Shown: positions 1-6,947, numbered from the stretch's first letter. The stretch is DNA of 11,628 nt from Patescibacteria group bacterium (GCA_018814945.1 JAHIYT010000091.1:1-11628), one strand, 5' to 3'. The notes: generated from the letters alone by a model not told the origin. Program-made: numbers and translations.

Positions 1-281
1 CCAATATTATGCCCAACAATATATGCACCTTTGATAATATCCTCAACTTCCGCAAGAACTGTATTTTTAAACTTACCATCTTTCTCAATATCTGCATCAG
101 TAATACCTGTAATAGCGGTAATAATTTCTGGTAGCTTGTAATCGATCTTAATCAAATTGTCGTAACGGGCAACCTCTTTTCCATTCTCATAACGCACCGC
201 CGCAACTTCAATAATATCGTTACGTTTTGGATCAATACCAGAGGTTTCTAAGTCGAGGACGACGAAAGGTTTTTTAAACAC
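1..281 (-). CDS. DnaQ-like 3'-5' exonuclease, N-terminal part (runs off the window)
   Basis: The first 93 codons of a gene that continues past position 1. The translation starts VFKKPFVVLDLETSG, the Exo I motif of DEDD-family exonucleases; Asp10 and Glu12 are the metal-binding pair. At residues 90-93 the GHNI of the Exo II motif appears just before the window ends. Such domains remove nucleotides from 3' ends, as in the proofreading subunit of DNA polymerase III, or sit at the N-terminus of DinG-type helicases. The visible part cannot tell these apart. The GTG start at 281 is the only reasonable one: in-frame TAA and TAG codons lie directly before it and the DxE motif follows nine codons later. 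No Shine-Dalgarno is visible. It may be read through from lactate dehydrogenase 101 bp upstream, across a hairpin-rich spacer. Confidence 0.85.
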   Translation of the reverse strand, partial: MFKKPFVVLDLETSGIDPKRNDIIEVAAVRYENGKEVARYDNLIKIDYKLPEIITAITGITDADIEKDGKFKNTVLAEVEDIIKGAYIVGHNI

Positions 282-283
282 CT

Positions 284-307
284 ATTACAAAATTACAAGA
301 TTACAAA
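284..307. repeat. Tandem repeat, 3 copies of the 8-mer ATTACAAR
   Basis: ATTACAAA, ATTACAAG, ATTACAAA run without gaps right before the start of the exonuclease gene. A further copy is at 328-335, and inverted relatives (CTTGTAAT) lie near 355-362. One of several 7-8-bp tandem arrays at gene junctions here. Confidence 0.85.
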
Positions 308-308
308 C

Positions 309-363
309 GGTCGCAAAAAAGCGACCTATTACAAGACTATCATAATCTTGTTATCTTGTAATA
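309..363. repeat. Two inverted repeats downstream of ldh
   Basis: GGTCGC (309-314) and GCGACC (321-326) form a perfect 6-bp stem with a six-base A/T loop. TATTACAAGA (327-336) and TCTTGTAATA (354-363) form a perfect 10-bp stem with a 17-base loop. On the minus strand both lie after the ldh stop and could slow or end transcription or protect the message end. Neither is followed by a T-run, so a standard terminator is not claimed. Confidence 0.6.
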
Positions 364-382
364 ACTAATCTTTGGAATAAAA

Positions 383-1312
383 CTATTTAGCTCCTTTCAT
401 AGTCTTCTTTAGTAAAGTTGCAGACTTTTTCAATTTACCCAATTCAGCTTTAGAAAGATTAACTTTCCATACCTTTTCCGCACCACATCTACCAATTATG
501 CAAGGTACACCAACTGACATATCTTTTATTCCATAAGCGGCACCCGGAATTGTAGAGATTGGAATAATTTTTTTAGTATCATGAAGTACAGCCTCTACCA
601 ATTCACAAATTACCATGCCGATTCCATAATAGGTAGCATGTTTTCTTTGAATAATTTCATAAGCCGCACGACGAGTTTTAGTTTCAATATTTTTCATTTG
701 TTTCGCGGTAAGTAGCTTATTCATAGGCGTACTGGAGATATTTGCAGTAGACCATGCAACAAATTCGCTATCACCATGTTCACCCATTACATATCCATGA
801 ACGTTATGAAGATTTACACCAAACATTTGACTGATGTTGTATCGAAGACGGGAGGTATCCAGCGATGTACCGGAACCAAAGATTTGGCATTCAGGTAATT
901 TAATAGTTTTTTTGGCAACATAAGTAAGAATGTCGACTGGGTTAGAAACAAGAATTACAACCGTATCAGGGCGCAGCTTACCCATTTTTTTGATAATGTC
1001 TTTTAGGATTTTGATATTTTTGCCAACCAGATCTAAACGAGTTTCACCAGGCTTTTGGGCAGCTCCAGCGGTAATTACAACTACATCCACATTTTGGCAG
1101 TCCTTAAAATCCCCACCCCACACATTACCGGTTTTTGCACCAATAAGACCGTGAGTAAGATCCATAACTTCGCCAGCTTCACGTTCATCACTTGCATCTA
1201 CTAAAACTATTTCGGCAGAAAGGCCTTTTATCATAGCAGCATATGCAAAACTAGACCCCACCATGCCGGTGCCAACTACAGCAATTTTTACTTCACGATT
1301 ATTTTTTTCCAT
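383..1312 (-). CDS. ldh: L-lactate dehydrogenase (NAD-dependent)
   Basis: Cytoplasmic enzyme that interconverts pyruvate and L-lactate with NADH/NAD+, the usual way a fermenter reoxidises NADH. The 309 residues match the family length. The Rossmann motif GTGMVG is at residues 14-19 and the NAD-ribose Asp at 39. The mobile active-site loop at 86-96 begins with Gln86; Gln here marks lactate dehydrogenase, where malate dehydrogenases have Arg. Arg92 of the loop, Asn124 (SNPVD), Asp152 and Arg155 (LDTSR), and the catalytic His179 in GEHGD are all present. Fold and family are clear, so the main alternative (malate dehydrogenase) is excluded by the loop residue. It lies 32 bp downstream of the short-chain dehydrogenase gene, probably in one operon. 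The ATG follows an AT-rich leader without a Shine-Dalgarno. Confidence 0.95.
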   Translation of the reverse strand: MEKNNREVKIAVVGTGMVGSSFAYAAMIKGLSAEIVLVDASDEREAGEVMDLTHGLIGAKTGNVWGGDFKDCQNVDVVVITAGAAQKPGETRLDLVGKNIKILKDIIKKMGKLRPDTVVILVSNPVDILTYVAKKTIKLPECQIFGSGTSLDTSRLRYNISQMFGVNLHNVHGYVMGEHGDSEFVAWSTANISSTPMNKLLTAKQMKNIETKTRRAAYEIIQRKHATYYGIGMVICELVEAVLHDTKKIIPISTIPGAAYGIKDMSVGVPCIIGRCGAEKVWKVNLSKAELGKLKKSATLLKKTMKGAK

Positions 1313-1318
1313 TTTTTG

Positions 1319-1346
1319 AAAATTTAAAATTTAAAATTGAAAATTT
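1319..1346. repeat. Tandem repeat, 4 copies of the 7-mer AAAATTK
   Basis: AAAATTT, AAAATTT, AAAATTG, AAAATTT fill nearly all of the gap between the dehydrogenase stop (1345-1347) and the ldh start (1312). The leader of ldh is thus made of the repeat and has no Shine-Dalgarno. Confidence 0.8.
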
Positions 1347-2112
1347 ATAAATGCACCGTCCAGCCACCATCCACAACAAGAGCATGACCAGTTGTATAAC
1401 TGGAAGCATTAGAAGAAAGATAGACAGCTGCACCCGCAAGTTCATCCGGAGTTGCATATCGTCCCAGTGGTACACCTGCTTTTATCATTTGTTGAAAACC
1501 CTTGTCTTTGATCAATCCTTTTGTCATATCGGTAACAAAAATGCCTGGGCAAATTGCATTAACGCGAATGTTATAAGGTGCCCATTCGGCAGCAAGAGTT
1601 TTGGTTAACATAATAATAGCCGCCTTACTGCAGTTATAAGCTGAAGATGATGCAAAAGCTGAAATGCCTGCAACTGACGCAATATTTATAATGTTTCCGG
1701 ATTTTTGTTTAATCATCTGTTCTCCTACAGCCCGTGCACACATCATAGAACCATTAAGATTTATATCCAAAATCTTATCCCAATTTTTATCAGGCAAGCC
1801 CTTCATTGGTGTAGAAAAATAAACACCGGCATTATTCACAAAAATATCAATTTTTTTAAACTTGGATATAACTTTCTTAATCATATTCTGAACTTGAGTA
1901 TTCTTTGAAACATCAACTTTTAAACCCATCACTTTTACCCCTAAAGACTCAATTTCTTTAACAGCTTTCTTTGTATCTAAGATATCGGTAATAACGACAT
2001 CAGCTCCTGCCTGAGCAAGACCAATAGCCATCGCCTTACCAAGACCACGACTTGCACCGGTTATAACCGCAACCTTACCGGTAAGATCAAAAAGGTTTTT
2101 AGTTTTTTTCAT
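1345..2112 (-). CDS. Short-chain dehydrogenase/reductase (classical SDR)
   Basis: A 255-residue classical SDR oxidoreductase, cytoplasmic and complete. The cofactor motif TGASRGLG is at residues 18-25, NNAG at 93-96 and the catalytic tetrad at Asn118, Ser146, Tyr159 and Lys163 (YNCSK). The PG motif is at 189-190 and VVDGG sits near the C-terminus. Asp43 at the end of the second strand suggests a preference for NAD(H) over NADP(H). The N-terminus LFDLTGKVAVITGASRG resembles gluconate 5-dehydrogenase and FabG-like enzymes, but the substrate cannot be read from sequence. It heads a probable operon with lactate dehydrogenase; its stop codon overlaps an AAAATTK tandem repeat that fills the 32-bp gap. 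The gene starts about 160 bp after the terminator of the upstream non-coding RNA and so needs its own promoter, which I could not place with confidence. Confidence 0.9.
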   Translation of the reverse strand: MKKTKNLFDLTGKVAVITGASRGLGKAMAIGLAQAGADVVITDILDTKKAVKEIESLGVKVMGLKVDVSKNTQVQNMIKKVISKFKKIDIFVNNAGVYFSTPMKGLPDKNWDKILDINLNGSMMCARAVGEQMIKQKSGNIINIASVAGISAFASSSAYNCSKAAIIMLTKTLAAEWAPYNIRVNAICPGIFVTDMTKGLIKDKGFQQMIKAGVPLGRYATPDELAGAAVYLSSNASSYTTGHALVVDGGWTVHL

Positions 2113-2271
2113 ACGAAAAATGAAGTTATGAAGTAACGATTATTTGAGTACTAAAAGCAAGTTCATTGAAACCTTTGGTGAAGATGAGCGCAGGGAGAGG
2201 ATTTTTATATTTATAATTTATTAATTTGCATAATCTAGTTTAGCAAAAAAAACTAACAATAGAAAATACAT
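2113..2271. other. Gap between RNA terminator and short-chain dehydrogenase gene
   Basis: An AT-rich stretch of about 160 bp that must hold the promoter of the dehydrogenase-ldh operon. The best candidate is TTGCTA (2246-2241), 17 bp, then TAATAA (2223-2218) on the minus strand, but the -10 is weak. There is no Shine-Dalgarno before the ATG at 2112 and no open frame of note. Confidence 0.35.
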
Positions 2272-2296
2272 AAAAAAAGGCTGGATCGCTCCAGCC
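2272..2296 (-). terminator. Rho-independent terminator of the non-coding RNA
   Basis: Minus strand: a perfect 7-bp stem GGCTGGA/TCCAGCC closed by a GCGA (GNRA) tetraloop and followed directly by seven T. The opposite strand has no T-run, so the direction is clear. This is the strongest terminator in the window. Confidence 0.88.
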
Positions 2297-2599
2297 CCCC
2301 ATGGAACCTAGTCTCCCGACGCCTTGCATTGCAAAGCTACAGTTTTTTTTGTGTTGTCGGTAACCCACTTGCATGGACTACTAAAATTTCAAAGTCGGAT
2401 TGGGGGGTCGGGTTTTTGTTTTATATTTCTTTTAGAAACTATTGAACTTGTTTTTTTCTTCTTCGGTTTAAGGTGACCTATTTACCCTTGGTATGATTGA
2501 AATTTTTTTAAACTAATGGGAGTAAATGGTTCCCGCCGAGGATAGCCAGTTCGCATTGGCCGAAGCATTTTGCGGACGACATTTCCATACGGGTTTCTT
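2273..2599 (-). ncRNA. Probable structured non-coding RNA of unknown class, about 325 nt
   Basis: No convincing gene lies between 2113 and 2681, but one minus-strand transcription unit does. A TTGACT-16-TAAAAT promoter (2634-2607) points to a start near 2599, and a strong Rho-independent terminator ends at 2272. The RNA ends pair: 2593-2583 (CCCGTATGGAA) with 2296-2306 (TTCCATGGGG side) gives 10 of 11 pairs including one G-U. Inside it, GTC(G)TCC at 2580-2574 pairs with GGAGAC at 2316-2311 around one bulge. Local hairpins include GCCA/TGGC (2560-2557 with 2548-2545), GGGA/TCCC (2534-2531 with 2521-2518) and CTTTGC/GCAAGG (2336-2331 with 2327-2322). GC-rich structured ends around an A-rich middle (about 2464-2412) stand out from the AT-rich surroundings. 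I could not match it to RNase P RNA, tmRNA, SRP RNA or 6S RNA. Confidence 0.7.
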
Positions 2600-2606
2600 G
2601 AGCAGA

Positions 2607-2634
2607 ATTTTACTTATAATTTCAGTGAAGTCAA
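2607..2634 (-). promoter_or_regulatory. Promoter of the non-coding RNA
   Basis: Minus strand: -35 TTGACT (2634-2629), 16-bp spacer, -10 TAAAAT (2612-2607), each one base from the sigma-70 consensus. Transcription would start near 2599, exactly where the 5' arm of the terminal RNA helix begins. It sits just after the end of the four-helix-bundle gene. Confidence 0.7.
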
Positions 2635-2652
2635 ACTATTTTTTTATGCTTA

Positions 2653-2684
2653 AAAATATGAAAATTTGAAAAGCTAAAAAATTA
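2653..2684. repeat. Degenerate 8-bp tandem repeat at the end of the four-helix-bundle gene
   Basis: Four successive blocks of eight start with AAAA (AAAATATG, AAAATTTG, AAAAGCTA, AAAAATTA). They end at the stop codon at 2682. This is weaker than the other arrays and could be simple A-richness. Confidence 0.4.
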
Positions 2685-3065
2685 TTTAGAATAATGGTTT
2701 TTTTGATCCAAAATATAACCTAAATATCCATTAATACTTTTGCCAACATCAATACATTCATCATACAAAGACTTGAATTTAACATCGTCAATATAACCAG
2801 CATCACAACAGGTATATAAATGATCTTGTAATTCCAATAAAGAAGCACGTGAAATTCTTGCGAATTGAATTTTTTCTTGATAGCCATAGCGGCCATATCC
2901 TTCGGCAATATTGGCTGTAACGGAAACAGCTGCACCTCTAATTTGAGATGAGAGTCTAAACTGCTCATAGTCTGGTATTTGTTTAGCTAACTGATATAGC
3001 CTCTTTTTCAATTGTCTTGCCTTTTTCCAACAAGTTAAATCCTCAAAAGATTTTACGCTATTCAT
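2682..3065 (-). CDS. Four-helix-bundle protein (S23 / 23S-rRNA-intervening-sequence family)
   Basis: A small soluble protein of 127 residues. It has the family signature: SFEDLTCWKKA at residues 5-15, then IPDYEQFRLSSQIRGAAVS from residue 30, and ANIAEGYGR at 51-59. The family is a helical bundle first seen in open reading frames inside 23S rRNA intervening sequences and now found alone in many genomes, often in CPR bacteria. The accessory protein Avd of diversity-generating retroelements has a similar fold. Its biochemical role is not known, though a basic surface and nucleic-acid binding have been proposed. No rRNA or reverse transcriptase is in this window. Just downstream, on the same strand, lies a structured RNA gene, a context that may matter. 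A TTGCAA-17-TAAAAA promoter candidate lies 48-76 bp upstream of the ATG. No Shine-Dalgarno. Confidence 0.9.
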   Translation of the reverse strand: MNSVKSFEDLTCWKKARQLKKRLYQLAKQIPDYEQFRLSSQIRGAAVSVTANIAEGYGRYGYQEKIQFARISRASLLELQDHLYTCCDAGYIDDVKFKSLYDECIDVGKSINGYLGYILDQKNHYSK

Positions 3066-3112
3066 AATAATTCATTTAAATACTAATAATCACTTTTAAA
3101 TACAGGTGATCA

Positions 3113-3141
3113 TTTTTAGCATGGGCAAAAATGTTTTGCAA
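3113..3141 (-). promoter_or_regulatory. Candidate promoter of the four-helix-bundle gene
   Basis: Minus strand: -35 TTGCAA (3141-3136), 17-bp spacer, -10 TAAAAA (3118-3113). It directly follows the NTTTTCAG array and lies 48 bp before the ATG at 3065. Both boxes are only partial matches. Confidence 0.45.
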
Positions 3142-3189
3142 GTTTTCAGTTTTTCAGCTTTTCAGATTTTCAGTTTTTCAGCTTTTCAG
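3142..3189. repeat. Tandem repeat, 6 copies of the 8-mer NTTTTCAG
   Basis: Six uninterrupted copies in which seven bases never change and the first base is G, T, C, A, T, C in turn. On the minus strand it starts seven bases after the DUF4012 stop codon and reads CTGAAAAN. It abuts the promoter candidate of the four-helix-bundle gene. Confidence 0.95.
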
Positions 3190-3196
3190 CAATGGG

Positions 3197-4942
3197 TTAC
3201 TCCGCCGGTACATCCAGCGCATCAACTTCCTCCTCTTCAGTTTCAATAATTCTTTGTACGGCAGTAATGATTTTTGGATTTGGATTTATTTCATTCCCAG
3301 AAGCATCCTTAATATTCTTAACTTCAATTTGATAACGTTCTAAATTCTGCTTTGTAACGCCTTCCAATGTTAATTTACTAACACTTGCATCTACAATCTC
3401 TGAGCTAACTACAGTTACTTCATCAAATGCTGAATCAGCGTAATTGGTATCCGTAATTACGTAATTATTAGGATCATTACCAATTGAAAGATTAATTGGC
3501 TCGTTCCAATAAATACTAATTGTAGAAAGATCACTAAAAACTTGCTCAATTGGATAAGGTGCCGCAGTATCTGCAAGCAGGTTTAAGGTTAAGTCCTTGT
3601 CTGATTCCAAAACCTCTGCGAACATTCCACGATTTTCTCTAGCCTCAAAATCATCACTATCAACTAGTCTGTCGGATGGAACTTCTACAGTTACCCAATA
3701 CCATTTCTTATCTCCGGATTGCTTAATTAACCTTAATTTATACTCGTCTACATTTAATAATGTACGAGGTAATGTATATGTATAAGCCAGTGTTGTCTTG
3801 CTTCCTGCGGGAAGAATAATTTTTTCTCCAATAACTTTAAATGCGCCAACCGTTTCCATTCTACTATCTAGTAAGTCGGCATTAACCACTGCATCACCAG
3901 GTATCATAAGTTGCAAGTACCCCTTATAATCATCTGCATAAGCATTTGTGAACCCAGGATATCTTACTGTAATTTCTGTGGTCACCTCAGGTATTTCTTT
4001 TGTAATATTCACATAGTGATGGACCTCTTTAATCACATATCTATCTGCTTTTTTACTGCCAAGATTTGCGATATTAACGGCCAAAAAGTCAGCATTCATC
4101 AAAGGCTCAAGTGTATTTGCCCAACCTTTTTCAACTACCTTTCTTTGCATCCCGGCACTATCAAACCAAAAGTATAAATCTTTACCATTAAGAGCTTCCA
4201 CTATTACAGATTTGCTTTTGAATGGATGCCATTTAACTTTTGAAAAAAGAACACCGGCAAGATCACTTAAAATATCCTTTCGAGATAAAAGGGCTTCTTC
4301 ATTATGTCTATCTACATCATTTACAGTGTCTGTAATCGCGCTGAAAAGAGTTTCTTTGGTGTAGGTATTGTCATTTACCTCGATACCACCAAATTTCTCA
4401 ACCAAATTCTCAATCATTGTAAAATTCATAACAAAAATTCCATCAACATCACGATCTGGAAACTTTTTTAGGTAAAAATCCATAATTTCTATCGCCGCAT
4501 CTGGAAAATTAGGGTTCCAGTTGGCATCTCGGAAGGTATAACCTTCGTACCACTCGTTTCTGAGCATATCTTCGTGTGGATAAGGTGGATTTACATAGGT
4601 ATCGGTATCTACTTCATATGAATTATGAAAGCTTAAATTGGTTGGAAAACCCATAAAAGTATCCAAATTGCCATATGCAGTAATAAATCCTCCGCCCGGC
4701 CTGCTTTCGTAGTTATTTTGAAGAAGAATTAAGTAGTTTTTATTAAAAAAAGTGAGCCTAAGGTAATTATTTGCAAAAAATCTAAGCTCACCAAGCAATA
4801 AATAAAAGATAATGAACAAGCCAATCAAAACACCAAGTACTATGAATATCCATTTCTTCGCTCCACCAGAAATTTTAGGCATCTTAAACCTCTTCTCCCT
4901 TTTGGGCGCTGATGTATATGGGCTGTAACCGGCTGGTTGCAT
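3197..4942 (-). CDS. DUF4012 membrane-anchored protein with C-terminal Ig-like domain
   Basis: A large protein of unknown function. Numbered from the start chosen here (581 aa), a basic cytoplasmic stretch is followed by one membrane helix at about residues 31-50, so the rest should lie outside. The DUF4012 core follows: LLQNNYESRPGGGF near 73-86, DANWNPNFPDAA at 139-150 and a DGIFVMNF segment near 167. A beta-rich part with an Ig-like module at about 465-565 (NDPNNYVI, then KDASGNEI) precedes an acidic tail. DUF4012 proteins are typical of CPR genomes and some Actinobacteria and are presumed to act at the cell envelope. The frame opens further upstream at 4987, but those 15 codons lie in a tandem repeat and on a TATAAT promoter element, so I prefer the ATG at 4942. 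No Shine-Dalgarno. Confidence 0.85.
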   Translation of the reverse strand: MQPAGYSPYTSAPKREKRFKMPKISGGAKKWIFIVLGVLIGLFIIFYLLLGELRFFANNYLRLTFFNKNYLILLQNNYESRPGGGFITAYGNLDTFMGFPTNLSFHNSYEVDTDTYVNPPYPHEDMLRNEWYEGYTFRDANWNPNFPDAAIEIMDFYLKKFPDRDVDGIFVMNFTMIENLVEKFGGIEVNDNTYTKETLFSAITDTVNDVDRHNEEALLSRKDILSDLAGVLFSKVKWHPFKSKSVIVEALNGKDLYFWFDSAGMQRKVVEKGWANTLEPLMNADFLAVNIANLGSKKADRYVIKEVHHYVNITKEIPEVTTEITVRYPGFTNAYADDYKGYLQLMIPGDAVVNADLLDSRMETVGAFKVIGEKIILPAGSKTTLAYTYTLPRTLLNVDEYKLRLIKQSGDKKWYWVTVEVPSDRLVDSDDFEARENRGMFAEVLESDKDLTLNLLADTAAPYPIEQVFSDLSTISIYWNEPINLSIGNDPNNYVITDTNYADSAFDEVTVVSSEIVDASVSKLTLEGVTKQNLERYQIEVKNIKDASGNEINPNPKIITAVQRIIETEEEEVDALDVPAE

Positions 4943-4963
4943 ATTTTTTAAATTAACGGGGGT

Positions 4964-4993
4964 ATTATAACAATGTCCAGTGTCCAATGTCCA
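4964..4993 (-). promoter_or_regulatory. Promoter of the DUF4012 gene, built partly from a tandem repeat
   Basis: Minus strand: a perfect -10 TATAAT (4969-4964), an 18-bp spacer, and a -35 TGGACA (4993-4988, five of six matches) supplied by one copy of the heptamer array. Transcription would start near 4957, about 15 bases before the ATG at 4942. This supports that start over the one at 4987, which would lie upstream of the transcript. Confidence 0.65.
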
Positions 4994-4999
4994 ATGTCC
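4972..4999. repeat. Tandem repeat, 4 copies of the 7-mer ARTGTCC
   Basis: AATGTCC, AGTGTCC, AATGTCC, AATGTCC lie between the acs stop (5005-5007) and the DUF4012 gene. On the minus strand each copy offers TGGACA or TGGACT, close to the -35 consensus. Confidence 0.95.
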
Positions 5000-5004
5000 A
5001 ATTG

Positions 5005-6906
5005 TTAATCCGCTAAACCACTCGTATCGCCCAAATCCTCTCCCAATTCCTGAGCCTTTAAAACGCGACGCATAATTTTACCAGAGCGAGTCTTAGGTAG
5101 TTTTTCTACAAACTCAATCTCGTCCACAACTGCAATAGGACCTAGCTTGCTACGAATAGTTCTTTTGATTTCATTAACAAGTTTGTCATTTGGATTAACA
5201 CCGCGATTAAGAATTACAAATGCCTTTGCACATTGACCTTTAATAGGATGTGGCTTACCGATTACACCAGCCTCTGCAACAGATTTATGTGAAACAATTG
5301 CACTTTCAATCTCTGCATTACCAATTCTGTGCCCTGCAATTTTAATAACGTCATCCGATCGACCTTGTATCCAGAAATATCCGTCTTTATCCACGTGAGC
5401 CATATCACCCGTAAGGTAGTAACCAGGAATTTTATTCCAATAAGTATCCACATACCTTTCCGGATTGTTGAACAAAGTTCTAAGCATAGACGGCCATGGT
5501 GTTTTGATCACAAGAAAGCCACCTTTTCCAACAGGAACTTTTTTACCATTCTCATCCACAACAGCCGCTTCTATTCCGGGAAAAGGTAATGTTGCACTAC
5601 CCGCCTTAAGAGGCATTGAAGGAAGTGGCGTAATCATAAACATACCAGTTTCCGTTTGCCACCATGTATCCATAATCTGACACTTACCCTTACCAACATG
5701 TTTGTAATACCAGCGCCAAGCCTCCGGATTAATAGGTTCACCAACCGAACCAAGTAATCTAAGAGATTTTAATTTATATTTATCCGGCCACTTTTCACCA
5801 TAACTCATAAGCGCACGAACAAGTGTTGGTGCAGTATATAAAATATTGACCTCATACTTTTCAATCATCTTCCAAATTCTATCCGGTTTAGGAAAATCCG
5901 GCACACCTTCAAACATCACAGTTGTAATACCGGACATAAAAGGTGCGTAAACAATATAACTATGCCCTGTAATCCATCCCGGATCAGCAGTACACCAATA
6001 AGTTTCATCACCCCGAATATCCATAACCCATTGGAAAGTTTTATGCACTCCAACCATGTATCCATGTACATGCACGACACCCTTTGGCTTTGCGGTAGTG
6101 CCGGATGTGTACAAAATAAATAAAGGATCTTCACTATCCATTACCTCGGTTGGACAAGTAGAAGGCTGTGTATCAGTAAGTGCATCATAAAAAATATCTC
6201 TATTTATTTTCATAGGCACATGCCCTCCATCCTGACGCACAACAATCACATGCTGAATGGACTGGCTACCACTTATAGCCTTATCACAAAGTTCCTTCAT
6301 TGCAATAACCTTTCCACGGCGATGTCCAACATCTGATGTGATCAAAATCTTAGCTCTCTGGTCATCAATTCTCTCACGAAGTGCATTGGCCGAAAAACCC
6401 GCGTAAACAACGCTGTGCACCGCACCAATTTTTGCACATGCAAGCATCGCGATAGCAGTTTCTGGAATATTTTGTAAATAAATCGCAACTCTATCACCCT
6501 TTTTAACTTTCAAGAATTTCAGCCCATTCGCGAATTTGCACACAGCCCTATTCAATTCCTTATAAGTCATCTTTCTTTTATTTCCCGCGTCACTTTCCCA
6601 AATTATCGCAGTCTTATTTTCAACAGGAGTTCCTATCCACCTATCCAAACAATTGTGGGCGATATTACATTTACCGCCAACAAACCATTTAAAAAACGGA
6701 GCATTGCTATCGTCAAATGTCTGCTTCCATGGTGCGTACCACTCCAATTCCTTCGCCGAATCATCCCAAAACTTAAGGGGATCTTTTTTGGCTTTAGCCT
6801 GGACCGCCTTCCACTGTTTAACTTTGGCATTTTTAAGAATCTTAGCGCTAGGCTTATAAAGCTTTTTTTCGTTAAGTAAGACTTCTGTTGTTCCCAACTT
6901 GGACAT
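5005..6906 (-). CDS. acs: Acetyl-CoA synthetase, AMP-forming
   Basis: Activates acetate with ATP and CoA to acetyl-CoA, AMP and pyrophosphate, by way of acetyl-adenylate, in the cytoplasm. Numbered from the start chosen here (633 aa), the phosphate-binding loop YTSGTTAKPKG is at 266-276 and the adenylate-binding DTWWQTETG at 413-421. The second Trp of that motif (Trp416) is the one that restricts the acyl pocket to acetate in characterised Acs. GRSDDVIKIAGHRIG is at 515-529. The PKTRSGKIMRR motif near the end holds the catalytic Lys610, which is regulated by acetylation in other bacteria. Length and domain order are normal. The frame also opens at 6948, but the 14 extra residues lack family similarity and overlap an extended -10 element, so the ATG at 6906 is preferred. 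Full-length Acs is not common in the most reduced CPR lineages. Confidence 0.93.
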   Translation of the reverse strand: MSKLGTTEVLLNEKKLYKPSAKILKNAKVKQWKAVQAKAKKDPLKFWDDSAKELEWYAPWKQTFDDSNAPFFKWFVGGKCNIAHNCLDRWIGTPVENKTAIIWESDAGNKRKMTYKELNRAVCKFANGLKFLKVKKGDRVAIYLQNIPETAIAMLACAKIGAVHSVVYAGFSANALRERIDDQRAKILITSDVGHRRGKVIAMKELCDKAISGSQSIQHVIVVRQDGGHVPMKINRDIFYDALTDTQPSTCPTEVMDSEDPLFILYTSGTTAKPKGVVHVHGYMVGVHKTFQWVMDIRGDETYWCTADPGWITGHSYIVYAPFMSGITTVMFEGVPDFPKPDRIWKMIEKYEVNILYTAPTLVRALMSYGEKWPDKYKLKSLRLLGSVGEPINPEAWRWYYKHVGKGKCQIMDTWWQTETGMFMITPLPSMPLKAGSATLPFPGIEAAVVDENGKKVPVGKGGFLVIKTPWPSMLRTLFNNPERYVDTYWNKIPGYYLTGDMAHVDKDGYFWIQGRSDDVIKIAGHRIGNAEIESAIVSHKSVAEAGVIGKPHPIKGQCAKAFVILNRGVNPNDKLVNEIKRTIRSKLGPIAVVDEIEFVEKLPKTRSGKIMRRVLKAQELGEDLGDTSGLAD

Positions 6907-6938
6907 GGTAATTTTTGTTTTAAGTTTTATTTGAAACC

Positions 6939-6947
6939 ATTTTAACA
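6939..6947 (-). promoter_or_regulatory. Extended -10 element before acs
   Basis: Minus strand TGTTAAAAT (6947-6939): a TGn extension and a -10 with five of six matches. No good -35 is seen. A start near 6932 would give a leader of about 25 nt before the ATG at 6906. Confidence 0.4.

Noticed and set aside
309..326. GGTCGC/GCGACC hairpin as a Rho-independent terminator of ldh
   Set aside because: On the minus strand the stem is followed by GTTTGTAATC, not a T-run; kept only as an inverted repeat.
2508..2588. A minus-strand frame of 26 codons starting at the ATG at 2588 inside the RNA
   Set aside because: Its start codon lies in the terminal helix, no ribosome binding site is seen, and the frame overlaps several hairpins. 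A leader peptide cannot be fully excluded.
2273..2599. RNase P RNA, tmRNA, SRP RNA or 6S RNA
   Set aside because: I found no GAGGAAAGTCC/ACAGAA core, no tRNA-like ends with a tag frame, and no SRP GGAA/AGCAGCC loop, and it is too long for 6S RNA. By-eye matching could miss a divergent form.
2526..2669. A plus-strand frame of 47 codons (MVPAEDSQFALAEAF...) within the RNA gene
   Set aside because: It lies antisense to a unit with its own promoter, paired ends and terminator, and its GC-rich part is explained by RNA stems; the last third is AT noise.
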